DNA from: Hahella sp. HN01
GTDB lineage: Bacteria > Pseudomonadota > Gammaproteobacteria > Pseudomonadales > Oleiphilaceae
DNA: 64,000 bases
Direction: 5' to 3'
NCBI RefSeq assembly: GCF_018986435.1
Contig: NZ_JAHMIN010000028.1
Span: 1-64,000, forward strand
Shown: piece after piece, positions 1-8,551 of the stretch
How the letters are laid out: each line of letters begins with the position of its first letter
Numbering within the stretch: position 1 is the first letter of the stretch
Notes under the pieces: generated by a model
Seen by the model: the letters and a program-made list of their open reading frames with translations, nothing else
Told to the model about the DNA's origin: nothing
Databases searched by the model: none
Program-made: the position numbers and the translations under genes

Positions 1-98
1 CCTACACTTTCATTTCTCAGTGTCAACTCCTTTTTAGCGCCGCCGACTCTCTCGAACCAGCTCTTTCCCTCCCCTCCGACCGGCTTCCCCGTCGAAGT

Positions 99-125
99 GG
101 GGCGCATTATACGCCCCTCCTTTTT
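99..125 (+). terminator. Possible rho-independent terminator at the left edge
   Basis: GGGGCG (99-104) and CGCCCC (112-117) form a perfect 6-bp stem with a 7-base loop, followed by TCCTTTTT. It would end a plus-strand transcript entering from outside the window, and it lies about 95 bases past the 3' end of purT on the other strand. The rest of 1-211 is pyrimidine-rich and shows no gene. Confidence 0.4.
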
Positions 126-211
126 CCCGTCAACTCCATTTTTTAACTTTTTTAAGAAAAGTTTCTGAGGGGCAATTTACAAGTAAAGCACGTTATTTTT
201 ATTTCACAAGC

Positions 212-1414
212 TCACTCTTGTTTCATTTCTGGCTCAAGCTCAACGACAATACTGTCCGCCGCTTTCTGCGCAAGCTCCTTCGCCTCGTCAATACTTTCAG
301 ACTGAGCCAAAATCACGCCCATTCGACGCTTGCCGTAAACTTCCGGTTTGCCAAAAAGTCTCACTTGTACGTCTGGATTACTTAACGCAGCTTCAAGTGA
401 AGAAAAGCAGACTCGGGATGATTCGCCCTCTACTAATAACGCAACGGAAGCAGACGGCCCCATTTGTTTAATTGAAGGAACCGGCAGACCTAATAATGCC
501 CTTGCATGCAAAGCGAACTCCGACAGGTTCTGAGAAACCAAGGTAACCAATCCGGTATCATGGGGCCGTGGCGACACCTCACTGAAATAGACTTCGTCAC
601 CTTTTACGAAGAGTTCCACACCAAAAATCCCATATCCGCCCAGAGCCGCAGTCACTTTTTCCGCTATATTCTGTGCAGCGTCCAATGCCAAAGCACTCAT
701 AGGATGAGGCTGCCAGCTTACCCGGTAGTCTCCATCAACCTGCAAATGGCCAATAGGATCACAAAAGGAAGTCCCTCCTGCATGCCGCAGAGTTAAAAGC
801 GTAATTTCATAATCGAAGTCTACGAATCCCTCTACGATTACCTTGCCCTGCCCCGCTCGCCCTCCCTCTTGGGCGTATCGCCAAGCGCGCTCAATATCAC
901 TTTCACTACGTATAACGCTTTGGCCTTTTCCCGAGGAACTCATAATTGGCTTGACGACACAAGGGGCGCCAATTGAGTTCACAGCATTGCGAAAGGAGTC
1001 AAAATCGGCAGCAAATGCATAAGGCGACGTTTTCAGCCCCAACTCCTCCGCCGCCAATCGACGAATTCCTTCGCGATTCATAGTCAAGTTGGCCGCACGA
1101 GCGGTGGGCACAACATTAAAGCCGCTTCGTTCAAGCTCAAGCAGCTCAGCTGTCGCAATCGCCTCAATTTCAGGGATTATGAAATCAGGAGCTTCAAGCT
1201 CAACCAACGCCCGCAGCTGTTTAGGATCGAGCATATCGATGACATGTGCGCGGTGAGCCACCTGCATTGCTGGCGCGTTTGGGTAGCGGTCCACTGCAAT
1301 GACTTCCACGCCAAATCGCTGCAGTTCAATCGCAACCTCTTTTCCCAGCTCCCCACTTCCCAATAGCATTGCGCGTGTTGCAACATCCGTCAGCGGAGTA
1401 CCAATTCTTACCAT
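212..1414 (-). CDS. purT: Formate-dependent phosphoribosylglycinamide formyltransferase (GAR transformylase 2)
   Basis: PurT makes formyl-GAR from GAR, formate and ATP in cytosolic purine synthesis, a folate-independent alternative to PurN. The 400-residue protein has the family length. It has an N-terminal pre-ATP-grasp fold ([11 protein letters not shown] near residue 17), then an ATP-grasp domain from about 115 to 305 with the glycine-rich loop MSSSGKGQS and the metal/ATP segment [10 protein letters not shown]. It is the last gene of a minus-strand group nudL, gamma-carbonic anhydrase, DUF1289, purT, with 31 bases separating it from the DUF1289 gene. The same order is known from pseudomonads. 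Identification is secure from the motifs; nothing unusual is visible. Confidence 0.97.
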   Translation of the reverse strand: MVRIGTPLTDVATRAMLLGSGELGKEVAIELQRFGVEVIAVDRYPNAPAMQVAHRAHVIDMLDPKQLRALVELEAPDFIIPEIEAIATAELLELERSGFNVVPTARAANLTMNREGIRRLAAEELGLKTSPYAFAADFDSFRNAVNSIGAPCVVKPIMSSSGKGQSVIRSESDIERAWRYAQEGGRAGQGKVIVEGFVDFDYEITLLTLRHAGGTSFCDPIGHLQVDGDYRVSWQPHPMSALALDAAQNIAEKVTAALGGYGIFGVELFVKGDEVYFSEVSPRPHDTGLVTLVSQNLSEFALHARALLGLPVPSIKQMGPSASVALLVEGESSRVCFSSLEAALSNPDVQVRLFGKPEVYGKRRMGVILAQSESIDEAKELAQKAADSIVVELEPEMKQE

Positions 1415-1445
1415 AGCCTTTTGCTCCTATTCATTATTAGGCGGC

Positions 1446-1649
1446 TCAAATGACAGACTTACGTTCTCTGTCAGCCACTTTTTTCAACACATCCATGCGC
1501 TGTTCGTTACTCATTCGAGACCAAGCAGCTATTTCCTCAACGCTACGGTGACAACCAATACATATGTCATCGTCATCCAAAGCGCAGATACTGACGCATG
1601 GCGAGCGCACAACTCGCTCACCATTTATTCGATTCGAATTCTCTTTCAT
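1446..1649 (-). CDS. DUF1289 family small cysteine protein
   Basis: A 67-residue protein with the DUF1289 signature: SPCVSICALD, then CIGCHRS, then EIAAWSRMSNEQR. The four cysteines (C-x3-C and C-x2-C) suggest a small metal-binding knuckle, but the function of the family is not established. It lies 12 bases after the gamma-carbonic anhydrase gene and 31 bases before purT, so it is almost certainly cotranscribed with them. The C-terminal part is basic (KKVADRERK). The family assignment is firm; any cellular role would be a guess. Confidence 0.88.
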   Translation of the reverse strand: MKENSNRINGERVVRSPCVSICALDDDDICIGCHRSVEEIAAWSRMSNEQRMDVLKKVADRERKSVI

Positions 1650-1661
1650 AAATGTGCAAAA

Positions 1662-2183
1662 TCAGGCTGGTTGCAAAGTGCGCGTATATTTGAGTGCATT
1701 TTCTACATAGTGTTCAGCGCTGGCGATAAGCTGCCTCTTTTCTTCCTCACTCAATTCACGCTTTACTCTTCCTGGAGAGCCAATCACCAAGCTGCCATCA
1801 GGGATCTCGACACCTTCGGGAATCAATGCATTAGCGCCGATGATACAAAAGCGCCCAATTTTGGCTCCGTTAAGCACAACCGCATTGATGCCAATCAGAC
1901 TGTAGTCGCCCACATCACATCCGTGCAGCATGGCGTGATGCCCGACAGTCACCCCCTCTCCCAAGACGATAGGACAGCCAGAGTCTGTGTGTAACACTGC
2001 ACAATCCTGAACGTTCGATTTTGGGCCAATGGTTATTTGATCATTATCCGCTCGGACCACTGCGCCAAACCAAACACTGGATTGAGGGCGCATTATCACT
2101 CGCCCTATAACAGCAGAATTTGGAGCCACGAAGCATCCATCCTCGGATATTTCAGTCTGATCATCGCCTAAATTAAACCTCAT
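1662..2183 (-). CDS. Gamma-carbonic anhydrase family protein (left-handed beta-helix, YrdA/PaaY type)
   Basis: A 173-residue hexapeptide-repeat protein. Repeats of the I-G-x-x-[AS/C]-x-[IV] type run through most of the chain (for example [14 protein letters not shown] and [11 protein letters not shown]), which build a left-handed parallel beta-helix trimer. Histidines in VLHTDSG and GHHAMLHG are placed as the zinc ligands of gamma-class carbonic anhydrases. Many members of this subgroup have weak or no measured hydratase activity, so the true substrate is uncertain. The gene starts 6 bases after nudL and is followed closely by the DUF1289 gene and purT in one minus-strand operon. Confidence 0.9.
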   Translation of the reverse strand: MRFNLGDDQTEISEDGCFVAPNSAVIGRVIMRPQSSVWFGAVVRADNDQITIGPKSNVQDCAVLHTDSGCPIVLGEGVTVGHHAMLHGCDVGDYSLIGINAVVLNGAKIGRFCIIGANALIPEGVEIPDGSLVIGSPGRVKRELSEEEKRQLIASAEHYVENALKYTRTLQPA

Positions 2184-2189
2184 ATGCGT

Positions 2190-2771
2190 TCAATCCCTAT
2201 CTTCAGTAAAACTGCCAATTCTTCGGTTAAATGAAACTCTGAAAAAATCCATCAATATGATTGCGGAAACGCCCCAGATTTCATAATCGCCGTAATACCA
2301 ACAAGGCACCTGTAATCGATACTGCTCAAAATTGATCTTATCCAGTCGATCCGGCTCATTTTCCAAGAAAAAGCTTACCGGCGCTTTGAATACGCTATGC
2401 AATTCATTTGGGTCTGGGATCAGCTCTGCTTCAGGGTCTACGATCCCAACATAAGGAGTGACGGCTATTCCATGGCGGGACACAACCTGGTTAAGGCCGC
2501 CAACCACTTCTATCTTTTCAGGCGACACCCCGACTTCCTCAAACGTCTCCCGCAGCGCAGTGTCCCGCAAGTTCCGATCCGAAGGGTCCCGCATGCCTCC
2601 CGGGAAAGCCACCTGCCCGCTATGAGTCTTCATATGCTCAGCGCGTCTGGTCAGGATAATTTGAGGACAATCCTCTCTAGTGATCGGCACCAGGACCGCC
2701 GCTTCTGGAAAGTCGCTGGGAAAGCGTCGCGGCTGGTTGGAGGATAAAGTTGCGATGATTTTATCGAGCAT
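2190..2771 (-). CDS. nudL: NUDIX CoA pyrophosphatase (NudL/YeaB type)
   Basis: A 193-residue NUDIX hydrolase. The UPF0035 signature is present (IILTRRAEHMKTHSGQVAFP, residues about 37-56), running into the NUDIX box GG...RETFEEVGV. This combination marks the coenzyme A pyrophosphatase branch, which splits CoA and its derivatives to 3',5'-ADP and phosphopantetheine. It is the first gene of the minus-strand operon leading to purT. The promoter must lie in the 157 bases shared with the divergent NUDIX gene at 2929. Substrate assignment rests on the signature, not on any assay. Confidence 0.88.
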   Translation of the reverse strand: MLDKIIATLSSNQPRRFPSDFPEAAVLVPITREDCPQIILTRRAEHMKTHSGQVAFPGGMRDPSDRNLRDTALRETFEEVGVSPEKIEVVGGLNQVVSRHGIAVTPYVGIVDPEAELIPDPNELHSVFKAPVSFFLENEPDRLDKINFEQYRLQVPCWYYGDYEIWGVSAIILMDFFRVSFNRRIGSFTEDRD

Positions 2772-2928
2772 GACGGACGACTAAGTGAGGAAAACAAGGA
2801 AAGATACCATACAAGTCCGGGGTAATGTATGGTGCAATATGAGGCGCAGCATTCAAAAAGAACACCCAAATTGCGAACGCTTATTTTCGGCCAATAAAAA
2901 GACAACCAGTGAGACTGTTCATCTGACC

Positions 2929-3474
2929 ATGAAGTATTGCAGCCAATGCGGCCAACCCGTCGAGCATAAGATTCCCGCAGGAGATAACCGGCCGAGACAT
3001 GTCTGCGGCAACTGCCAGGCCATTCACTACATAAACCCTAAAATCGTTGCCGGCACGCTTCCCGTTTATGGCGACCGTATTTTGCTTTGCAAGCGCGCCA
3101 TCGAACCCAGATTAGGTTTTTGGACTTTGCCCGCCGGCTTTATGGAAATGCAGGAAACCACTTCAGAAGCCGCCATGCGAGAAACGTGGGAGGAGGCGCA
3201 AGCGCGTGTGGACCTGGACGGCCTGTATACGATGATCAGCGTCCCCCATATCGGTCAGGTGCATATTTTTTACCGCGCCAACGTAATTAATGGAGAGTTC
3301 GCCGCCGGGGAAGAGAGCCTCGACGTACAGTTGTTTTCAGAAAGCGATATTCCCTGGGATGAAATCGCATTTCCTACGGTAAAAATAACGCTGCAGCAGT
3401 ATTTCCAAGACCGTAAAAGCAACTCCTTTCCTGTCCATGTGAAAGATATTCACACCGGCATTCCCAAGGGTTAA
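2929..3474 (+). CDS. NUDIX hydrolase with N-terminal zinc ribbon
   Basis: A 181-residue NUDIX protein starting at the ATG at 2929 (MKYCSQCGQP). The reading frame stays open upstream to 2785, but those 48 codons look like leader DNA and the zinc ribbon makes a natural N terminus. CSQCG and CGNCQ provide two CxxC pairs for one zinc, as in NADH pyrophosphatase-like NUDIX enzymes. The NUDIX box is GFMEMQETTSEAAMRETWEE at about residues 72-91. It probably hydrolyses a dinucleotide such as NADH or ADP-ribose, but the substrate cannot be read from sequence. It is divergent from nudL. Confidence 0.88.
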   Translation: MKYCSQCGQPVEHKIPAGDNRPRHVCGNCQAIHYINPKIVAGTLPVYGDRILLCKRAIEPRLGFWTLPAGFMEMQETTSEAAMRETWEEAQARVDLDGLYTMISVPHIGQVHIFYRANVINGEFAAGEESLDVQLFSESDIPWDEIAFPTVKITLQQYFQDRKSNSFPVHVKDIHTGIPKG

Positions 3475-3510
3475 CCCTCCCCTTCAGGCACTTTGCATAA
3501 CAATGCGCCG

Positions 3511-3822
3511 TCAGATGCTTTCAAGCCGGTATACGTCGTATGCCGGCTCTTCGTAGGGATGCGCCAGCTTCATTGCCGCCACCACCGACGCGATCAATGC
3601 ATCCTCAACCACCAACTCCACTTTATATTCTTCGACCAGTTCAACCTCACCGACACTTCCCAAGAATGGAGAACTGCCGTCCAAAGGACGAAATTGTCCA
3701 ACACCCTTTGTCTGCCAGCTGCAGCGATCGTAATCGCCGATCTTTCCGCCCCCCGCAGTAAAGACTGCTTCTTTTACGGTTTCCATATGCGATTCAGGAA
3801 CAAAAAAGCTTAATTTATACAT
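3511..3822 (-). CDS. NIF3/YqfO-like stand-alone domain protein (CutA/PII-like fold)
   Basis: A 103-residue protein beginning MYKLSFFVPESHMETVKEA, with TAGGGKIGDYDRCSWQ and, near the C terminus, LAHPYEEPAYDVY. These are the hallmarks of the domain inserted in NIF3/YqfO proteins (the CutA-like part), here as a free-standing protein as in Pseudomonas. No biochemical role is established. Its start codon lies next to the 594-bp gap with DnaA boxes, so its promoter sits within or beside that cluster. The 3' end faces the zinc-ribbon NUDIX gene, 36 bases away. Confidence 0.85.
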   Translation of the reverse strand: MYKLSFFVPESHMETVKEAVFTAGGGKIGDYDRCSWQTKGVGQFRPLDGSSPFLGSVGEVELVEEYKVELVVEDALIASVVAAMKLAHPYEEPAYDVYRLESI

Positions 3823-3846
3823 TTCTCTTCCATTACAGTTTAAATT

Positions 3847-3929
3847 TTATCCACAGGCAGACACTAAATTACTACCCTGACTGAGAAATTAGAGTTCTCC
3901 ACAGATTCTGTGGATAACTTTGGGGATAA
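3847..3929. promoter_or_regulatory. Cluster of four DnaA boxes
   Basis: Two perfect E. coli-type DnaA boxes TTATCCACA are present: 3847-3855 (plus strand) and 3909-3917 (minus strand, read as TGTGGATAA). Two further boxes have one mismatch: TTCTCCACA at 3895-3903 (plus) and TGGGGATAA at 3921-3929 (minus). The middle pair face each other around an 8-bp perfect inverted repeat, TCCACAGA (3898-3905) and TCTGTGGA (3907-3914), with one base between. The cluster could titrate or recharge DnaA (datA or DARS logic), regulate the adjacent gene, or be part of an origin; the sequence alone does not decide. Confidence 0.6.
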
Positions 3930-4015
3930 ATACTTAACTTCCCCCCAAATCGCCCATAGGGCCTATGCCCGGGACAAATTGGCGACGAATTAAACAGGAT
4001 AGAAATACCAATATT

Positions 4016-4028
4016 TATCAATAAGTTA
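4016..4028 (+). promoter_or_regulatory. IHF-consensus site
   Basis: TATCAATAAGTTA fits WATCAANNNNTTR exactly and sits in an AT-rich run 87 bases from the nearest DnaA box. Such sites occur by chance, but the pairing with clustered DnaA boxes is what is seen in E. coli datA and DARS2. Confidence 0.4.
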
Positions 4029-4363
4029 CATTTGTCAACGCTGACGCCACAACATCTTTGAAATATTTTTAGATGCTACTTGACATAGATATTTCTGGTG
4101 TGAATAAACAGAAATAATGCAGACGAAAAGGCCTCATTTTTAGGCCGCGATAGGGATTTTCCGGCAGGCTCCGCAATTCATGCGAGCGTTTTTTGAGCAC
4201 ATCAAGTTTTGCAACTAGCGATGACGTACACTTTGTTACCTTTTCTGACAAAAAATAATAGCGCAGAAAAGCATAGCCTAATTTGGACACTTGAAAAGGA
4301 AAACGGAGATTTTTTATCTAACGTGGCGAAGAGCCCTGAAAATGAACAGATTCAGCGGAGAAT

Positions 4364-4392
4364 AAGGGCGGAGACCAATGTCTCTCACCCTT
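4364..4392 (-). terminator. Probable purL terminator hairpin
   Basis: AAGGG (4364-4368) pairs with CCCTT (4388-4392) and GAGAC (4371-4375) with GTCTC (4380-4384), a two-part stem with a CAAT loop. It begins 24 bases past the purL stop. The tail on the minus strand is only ATTCT, so termination may be weak. Confidence 0.5.
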
Positions 4393-4416
4393 AAATATCA
4401 TCATTGCGTCTTGGAA

Positions 4417-7400
4417 TTAGCCCAGCCATACCCTCGCGTTACGGAACATCCTCATCCATGCGCCGTCTTCACTCCAAGTGGAAGGACGCCAGGAGTTAGC
4501 AACAGCGCGGAACACCCTTTCTGGATGCGGCATCATGACGGTGATACGCCCGTCATCGTTACACACAGAGGTGATGCCCAGCGGAGAGCCGTTAGGGTTA
4601 AATGGATGCGACATGGTGGGACGGCCATAGTTATCCACAAACCGCAGCGCCACATTTTTCTGAGCCATTAAAGCCGATGCCCCTTCAGGACCCACTTCCG
4701 CCAGACCTTCTCCATGCGCCACTGCGATAGGCATCATGGAGCCCGCCATTCCCTGGAACAATATGGACGGCGAGTCCAACACTTCCACCATCGCAACACG
4801 AGCTTCGTACTGTTCAGAGCGGTTACGCACAAAGCGTGGCCAGGAATCAGCGCCAGGAATCAGCTCTTTCAGGTTTGAAATCATCTGACAGCCGTTACAG
4901 ACGCCAAGCGCGAAGGTGTCTTTGCGATGGAAGAACGCCTCGAACTGGTCTCTTGCACGAGCATTAAACAGAATGGATTTTGCCCATCCCTCACCCGCGC
5001 CTAACACATCGCCAAACGAGAAGCCCCCGCACGCCGCCAAGGCTTTGAACTGACTCAGAGAGACCGCGCCCGACAGGATATCGCTCATATGCACGTCAAC
5101 CGCGCTGAAGCCGGCTCTATCAAACGCCGCCGCCATTTCAGCCTGACTATTCACGCCCTGCTCTCGCAGCACCACAATTTTTGGCTTGGCGCCGCGATTA
5201 ACGAAAGGAGCTGCAATATCTTCGTTGACGTCGTAAGTAAGCTTGGCGCTCAAGCCCGGATCGTTGTCATCATCAATAGTGGCAAATTCCTCGGCCGCAC
5301 ACTCGCTGTTATCCCGCATGGCCTGCATACGATAGCTGGTCTCAGCCCAGATCTTTTGTAACGCGGCCCTGCTATAACCAAGAACGGTTTGTCCTTCATG
5401 CTGGAATTTGACTAATTGGTCGGCATGAGGCTCTCCCAATACGACAACATGATCCGCCAATCCTGCGTCAGCAAAACAGGCCTTCACATCCTCAACATGC
5501 TCTTCGGATACCTGCACCACAGCGCCGAGCTCTTCATTAAACAACTCGCGGGCGATGTGAGTACGGTCTTTTACCAAACCATCAAAGCAAATAGTCATGC
5601 CGCAACGGCTAGCGAACGCCATTTCACACAAAGTAGTAAACACGCCGCCGTCGGAACGGTCATGATAAGCCTTGAGTTTGCCCTCTCCGTTCAGCTTCTG
5701 GATGCATGCGAAAAAGGCCGCTAACTCTTCAGGGTTATCCAAATCCGGAGCCACTGCACCGACGGAACGATAAACCTGCGCCAACGCAGAACCGCCCAGT
5801 CGATTCTTACCTGCGCCCAGATCTATAAGTAGCAGCTTGGATGGCGCAGATAGATCCATCTGCGGCGTCAACGTCTTGCGTACATCCTCAACCGGCGCGA
5901 AACCACTGACGATCAGAGACAGAGGCGCAGTCATGGACTTCTGCTTCTCGCCCTCCTCCCATACCGTCTTCATGGACATGGAGTCTTTGCCCACAGGAAT
6001 GGTGATGCCTAATTTAGGGCACAGCTCCATACCTACCGCTTTGACCGTTTCGAACAAAGCTTCGTCTTCACCAGGATGCCCGGCTGCGGCCATCCAGTTC
6101 GCAGACAGTTTAATGTCTGACAGCTTTTCTATTTTTGCAGCGGCGAGGTTGGTAACCGTCTCACCTACCGCCATACGACCGGATGAAGGAGGGTCAATCA
6201 GCGCAATCGGCGTTCTTTCCCCCATCGCCATCGCTTCGCCGCGATAGGTGTCAAAACTTGCCGTAGTTACCGCCACATCGGAAACTGGCGTCTGCCATGG
6301 GCCAACCATCTGGTCTCTGGAAACCATTCCCGTCACAGAGCGGTCGCCGATGGTGATCAGGAAGCTCTTGGACGCGACACTGGGCAATCGGAGAATTCTC
6401 TCCGCCGCCTCTTTGAGGTCCAGGGCAGTGGAATCAAAAATGGGCTTAGTGAAGCTCTTCCGCTCTATAGTGCGGTGCATTTTTGGCGGTTTGCCAAACA
6501 GAACCGACATCGGAAGATCTACCGGGCTGTTAGCAAAGTATTCGTCAGAGACTTGAATCTTCAATTCTTCCGTCGCAGAGCCTACGACCGCGTAAGGACA
6601 ACGCTCACGTCGACAGAGCTGATCAAACAGCTCCATATCCTGCTCCGCAACCGCCATGACATAACGCTCTTGAGATTCGTTACACCAGATTTCCAGCGGC
6701 GACATGCCAGGTTCATCGTTAGGCACATCCCGTAGTTCGAACAATCCACCGCGACCGCCGTCTTTCACCAGTTCAGGCAATGCGTTGGACAAACCACCCG
6801 CGCCAACGTCATGGATAAACAGAATCGGGTTGTCATCCCCTAACTGCCAGCAGCGATCGATCACTTCCTGGCAACGTCTCTCCATTTCCGGGTTATCTCG
6901 TTGTACAGAGGCGAAGTCGAGATCCTCCTGGCCAGCACCGCTGTCCATAGAAGACGCGGCTCCACCACCCAGACCGATCAACATTGCAGGGCCGCCCAAT
7001 ACGATCAACTTAGCGTCGACAGGAATATCTTTCTTTTCCACATGGGAACCGCGAATGTTGCCCATGCCGCCAGCGATCATGATCGGTTTGTGGTAACCCC
7101 GCCATTCAATACCGTTTACGCCAGGCACCTGTTCTTCATAGGTACGGAAGTATCCACACAACGCCGGCCGGCCAAATTCATTGTTAAACGCCGCACCGCC
7201 AATTGGGCCATCCAGCATAATTTGCAAAGCGGATACGATGCGTTCCGGTTTGCCGTAATCGCCTTCCCATGGCTGCTTGTAACCAGGAATATTAAGGTTA
7301 GAAACGGTGAAGCCGGTCAGACCCGCTTTGGGTTTAGCGCCAATGCCAGTCGCGCCCTCATCGCGAATTTCTCCACCGGACCCCGTTGACGCGCCGGCGA

Positions 7401-8313
7401 AGGGAGAAATAGCTGTTGGATGATTGTGCGTCTCCACCTTCATAAGGATATGAATATCTTCAACGTTATATCCATAAACCTTGGTCCGGTGATCAGGGAA
7501 GAAACGTCCACCCTGACCGCCTTTAATTACCGCTGCGTTGTCGCGATACGCCGAGAGCACGTCTTCGCCACCCTGTTCATAGGTGTTGCGGATCATGCCA
7601 AACAGCGAGTGGGACTGGGCTTCGCCATCAATTTCCCAGGTCGCATTAAAGATCTTGTGACGACAGTGTTCTGAGTTCGCCTGAGCGAACATCATCAACT
7701 CAACATCCGTGGGGTTGCGTCCCAACTCAGTGAAAGCGCTGGTGAGATAGTCAATTTCGTCTTCCGCCAGAGCCAGCCCCATTGAGCGGTTAGCCTCCGC
7801 CAACGCGTCACGACCATCAGCCAGGATATCGACCGTTGTCATCGGCTTGGGCTCAGCATGAGCAAATAGAAGCTCCGCCCCCGCTATCTCATGGAACACG
7901 GACTGCGTCATGCGGTCATGCAAAATCGCAGCAATCGCAGCGCGGCGTTCGCTGCTCAGTTGTTCTGAGCTGCCAATATGGTAAGCCACGCCTCTTTCGA
8001 TACGACGTATCGCCGTCAGTCCGCAATTATGTGCGATGTCCGTCGCCTTGCTCGACCATGGAGAAATCGTGCCGGGACGGGGAACAACCAGAAACAGAGT
8101 GCCGCTTGGCATTTCGCTCTGACCTTGTGGCCCGTATTGAAGCAAGCGATCCAGAACGGTGCGTTGATCTGCGGAAAGGTCTCCTTCCAAATCAACGAAG
8201 TGCATGTATTCGGCATACACTGACTGGACTTCAGGAGCCTGTTCCTGGATATTCTTGAGTAGTTTTTCGCGCCGAAATGGGGAGAGGGCTGGTGCGCCAC
8301 GGAGTTCAAACAT
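4417..8313 (-). CDS. purL: Phosphoribosylformylglycinamidine synthase (FGAM synthase, large type)
   Basis: The single-chain 1298-residue PurL of gammaproteobacteria converts FGAR, glutamine and ATP to FGAM. The N-terminal and linker domains are followed by the FGAM synthase core, with [14 protein letters not shown] and the [11 protein letters not shown] segment binding substrate and nucleotide. The C-terminal glutaminase domain starts near residue 1040 ([13 protein letters not shown]). It has the nucleophile cysteine in LGVCNGCQM and the His1263/Glu1265 pair in MPHPERVF. Full length, no disruption. It is divergent from mltF, the usual gammaproteobacterial arrangement. I see no purine-repressor operator of the E. 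coli type in the 238-bp gap to mltF. Confidence 0.98.
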   Translation of the reverse strand: MFELRGAPALSPFRREKLLKNIQEQAPEVQSVYAEYMHFVDLEGDLSADQRTVLDRLLQYGPQGQSEMPSGTLFLVVPRPGTISPWSSKATDIAHNCGLTAIRRIERGVAYHIGSSEQLSSERRAAIAAILHDRMTQSVFHEIAGAELLFAHAEPKPMTTVDILADGRDALAEANRSMGLALAEDEIDYLTSAFTELGRNPTDVELMMFAQANSEHCRHKIFNATWEIDGEAQSHSLFGMIRNTYEQGGEDVLSAYRDNAAVIKGGQGGRFFPDHRTKVYGYNVEDIHILMKVETHNHPTAISPFAGASTGSGGEIRDEGATGIGAKPKAGLTGFTVSNLNIPGYKQPWEGDYGKPERIVSALQIMLDGPIGGAAFNNEFGRPALCGYFRTYEEQVPGVNGIEWRGYHKPIMIAGGMGNIRGSHVEKKDIPVDAKLIVLGGPAMLIGLGGGAASSMDSGAGQEDLDFASVQRDNPEMERRCQEVIDRCWQLGDDNPILFIHDVGAGGLSNALPELVKDGGRGGLFELRDVPNDEPGMSPLEIWCNESQERYVMAVAEQDMELFDQLCRRERCPYAVVGSATEELKIQVSDEYFANSPVDLPMSVLFGKPPKMHRTIERKSFTKPIFDSTALDLKEAAERILRLPSVASKSFLITIGDRSVTGMVSRDQMVGPWQTPVSDVAVTTASFDTYRGEAMAMGERTPIALIDPPSSGRMAVGETVTNLAAAKIEKLSDIKLSANWMAAAGHPGEDEALFETVKAVGMELCPKLGITIPVGKDSMSMKTVWEEGEKQKSMTAPLSLIVSGFAPVEDVRKTLTPQMDLSAPSKLLLIDLGAGKNRLGGSALAQVYRSVGAVAPDLDNPEELAAFFACIQKLNGEGKLKAYHDRSDGGVFTTLCEMAFASRCGMTICFDGLVKDRTHIARELFNEELGAVVQVSEEHVEDVKACFADAGLADHVVVLGEPHADQLVKFQHEGQTVLGYSRAALQKIWAETSYRMQAMRDNSECAAEEFATIDDDNDPGLSAKLTYDVNEDIAAPFVNRGAKPKIVVLREQGVNSQAEMAAAFDRAGFSAVDVHMSDILSGAVSLSQFKALAACGGFSFGDVLGAGEGWAKSILFNARARDQFEAFFHRKDTFALGVCNGCQMISNLKELIPGADSWPRFVRNRSEQYEARVAMVEVLDSPSILFQGMAGSMMPIAVAHGEGLAEVGPEGASALMAQKNVALRFVDNYGRPTMSHPFNPNGSPLGITSVCNDDGRITVMMPHPERVFRAVANSWRPSTWSEDGAWMRMFRNARVWLG

Positions 8314-8421
8314 ATCTCTGACTGATGGCCTCTAGGCTGGAAAAAAGAGGCGCTAATGATAATAGATATCAAGCCATTGAGCCACTTTTAAGAGGCCTCG
8401 CCATAAGCGCGGCGCAGCTTG

Positions 8422-8433
8422 CGGGTTAACCCG
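8422..8433. repeat. 12-bp perfect palindrome in the purL/mltF promoter region
   Basis: CGGGTTAACCCG is a perfect palindrome 109 bases upstream of purL and 119 bases upstream of the mltF start chosen here. Further GTTAA steps follow at about 8476-8516. It may be an operator, but no known regulator matches it confidently. Confidence 0.35.
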
Positions 8434-8551
8434 GGCCGTAACGCTTTGTACATAAATCGACAAGATTTTTCACAGTTTAACTACAGTTAACTTGCAACTT
8501 GATTTGTTACTGTTAAGTATTGAGCCCCTTTGTTTATAACCGGAACTGATA

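Larger units (their letters stand above)
3823..4416. other. 594-bp intergenic region between purL and the NIF3-like gene
   Basis: No convincing gene is seen. A 73-codon minus-strand frame at 4069-4290 lacks family features or a ribosome site and is treated as chance. The region holds a DnaA-box cluster (3847-3929), an AT-rich stretch with an IHF-type site (4016-4028), a small inverted repeat GGCCT/AGGCC (4130-4146) with T's on the minus strand, and the purL terminator (4364-4392). It is clearly more AT-rich than the flanking genes. Confidence 0.7.

Noticed and set aside
1299-1994. 231-codon plus-strand frame across purT, DUF1289 and the carbonic anhydrase gene
   Set aside because: Spans three recognised minus-strand genes and has no recognisable domain.
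4069-4290. 73-codon minus-strand frame in the purL gap
   Set aside because: No ribosome site or family feature, and it crosses small inverted repeats.
3847-4416. Chromosomal replication origin
   Set aside because: DnaA boxes are present, but no dnaA, dnaN, gidA or rpmH gene is near and no clear unwinding repeats were seen; a regulatory DnaA locus is the more cautious reading.
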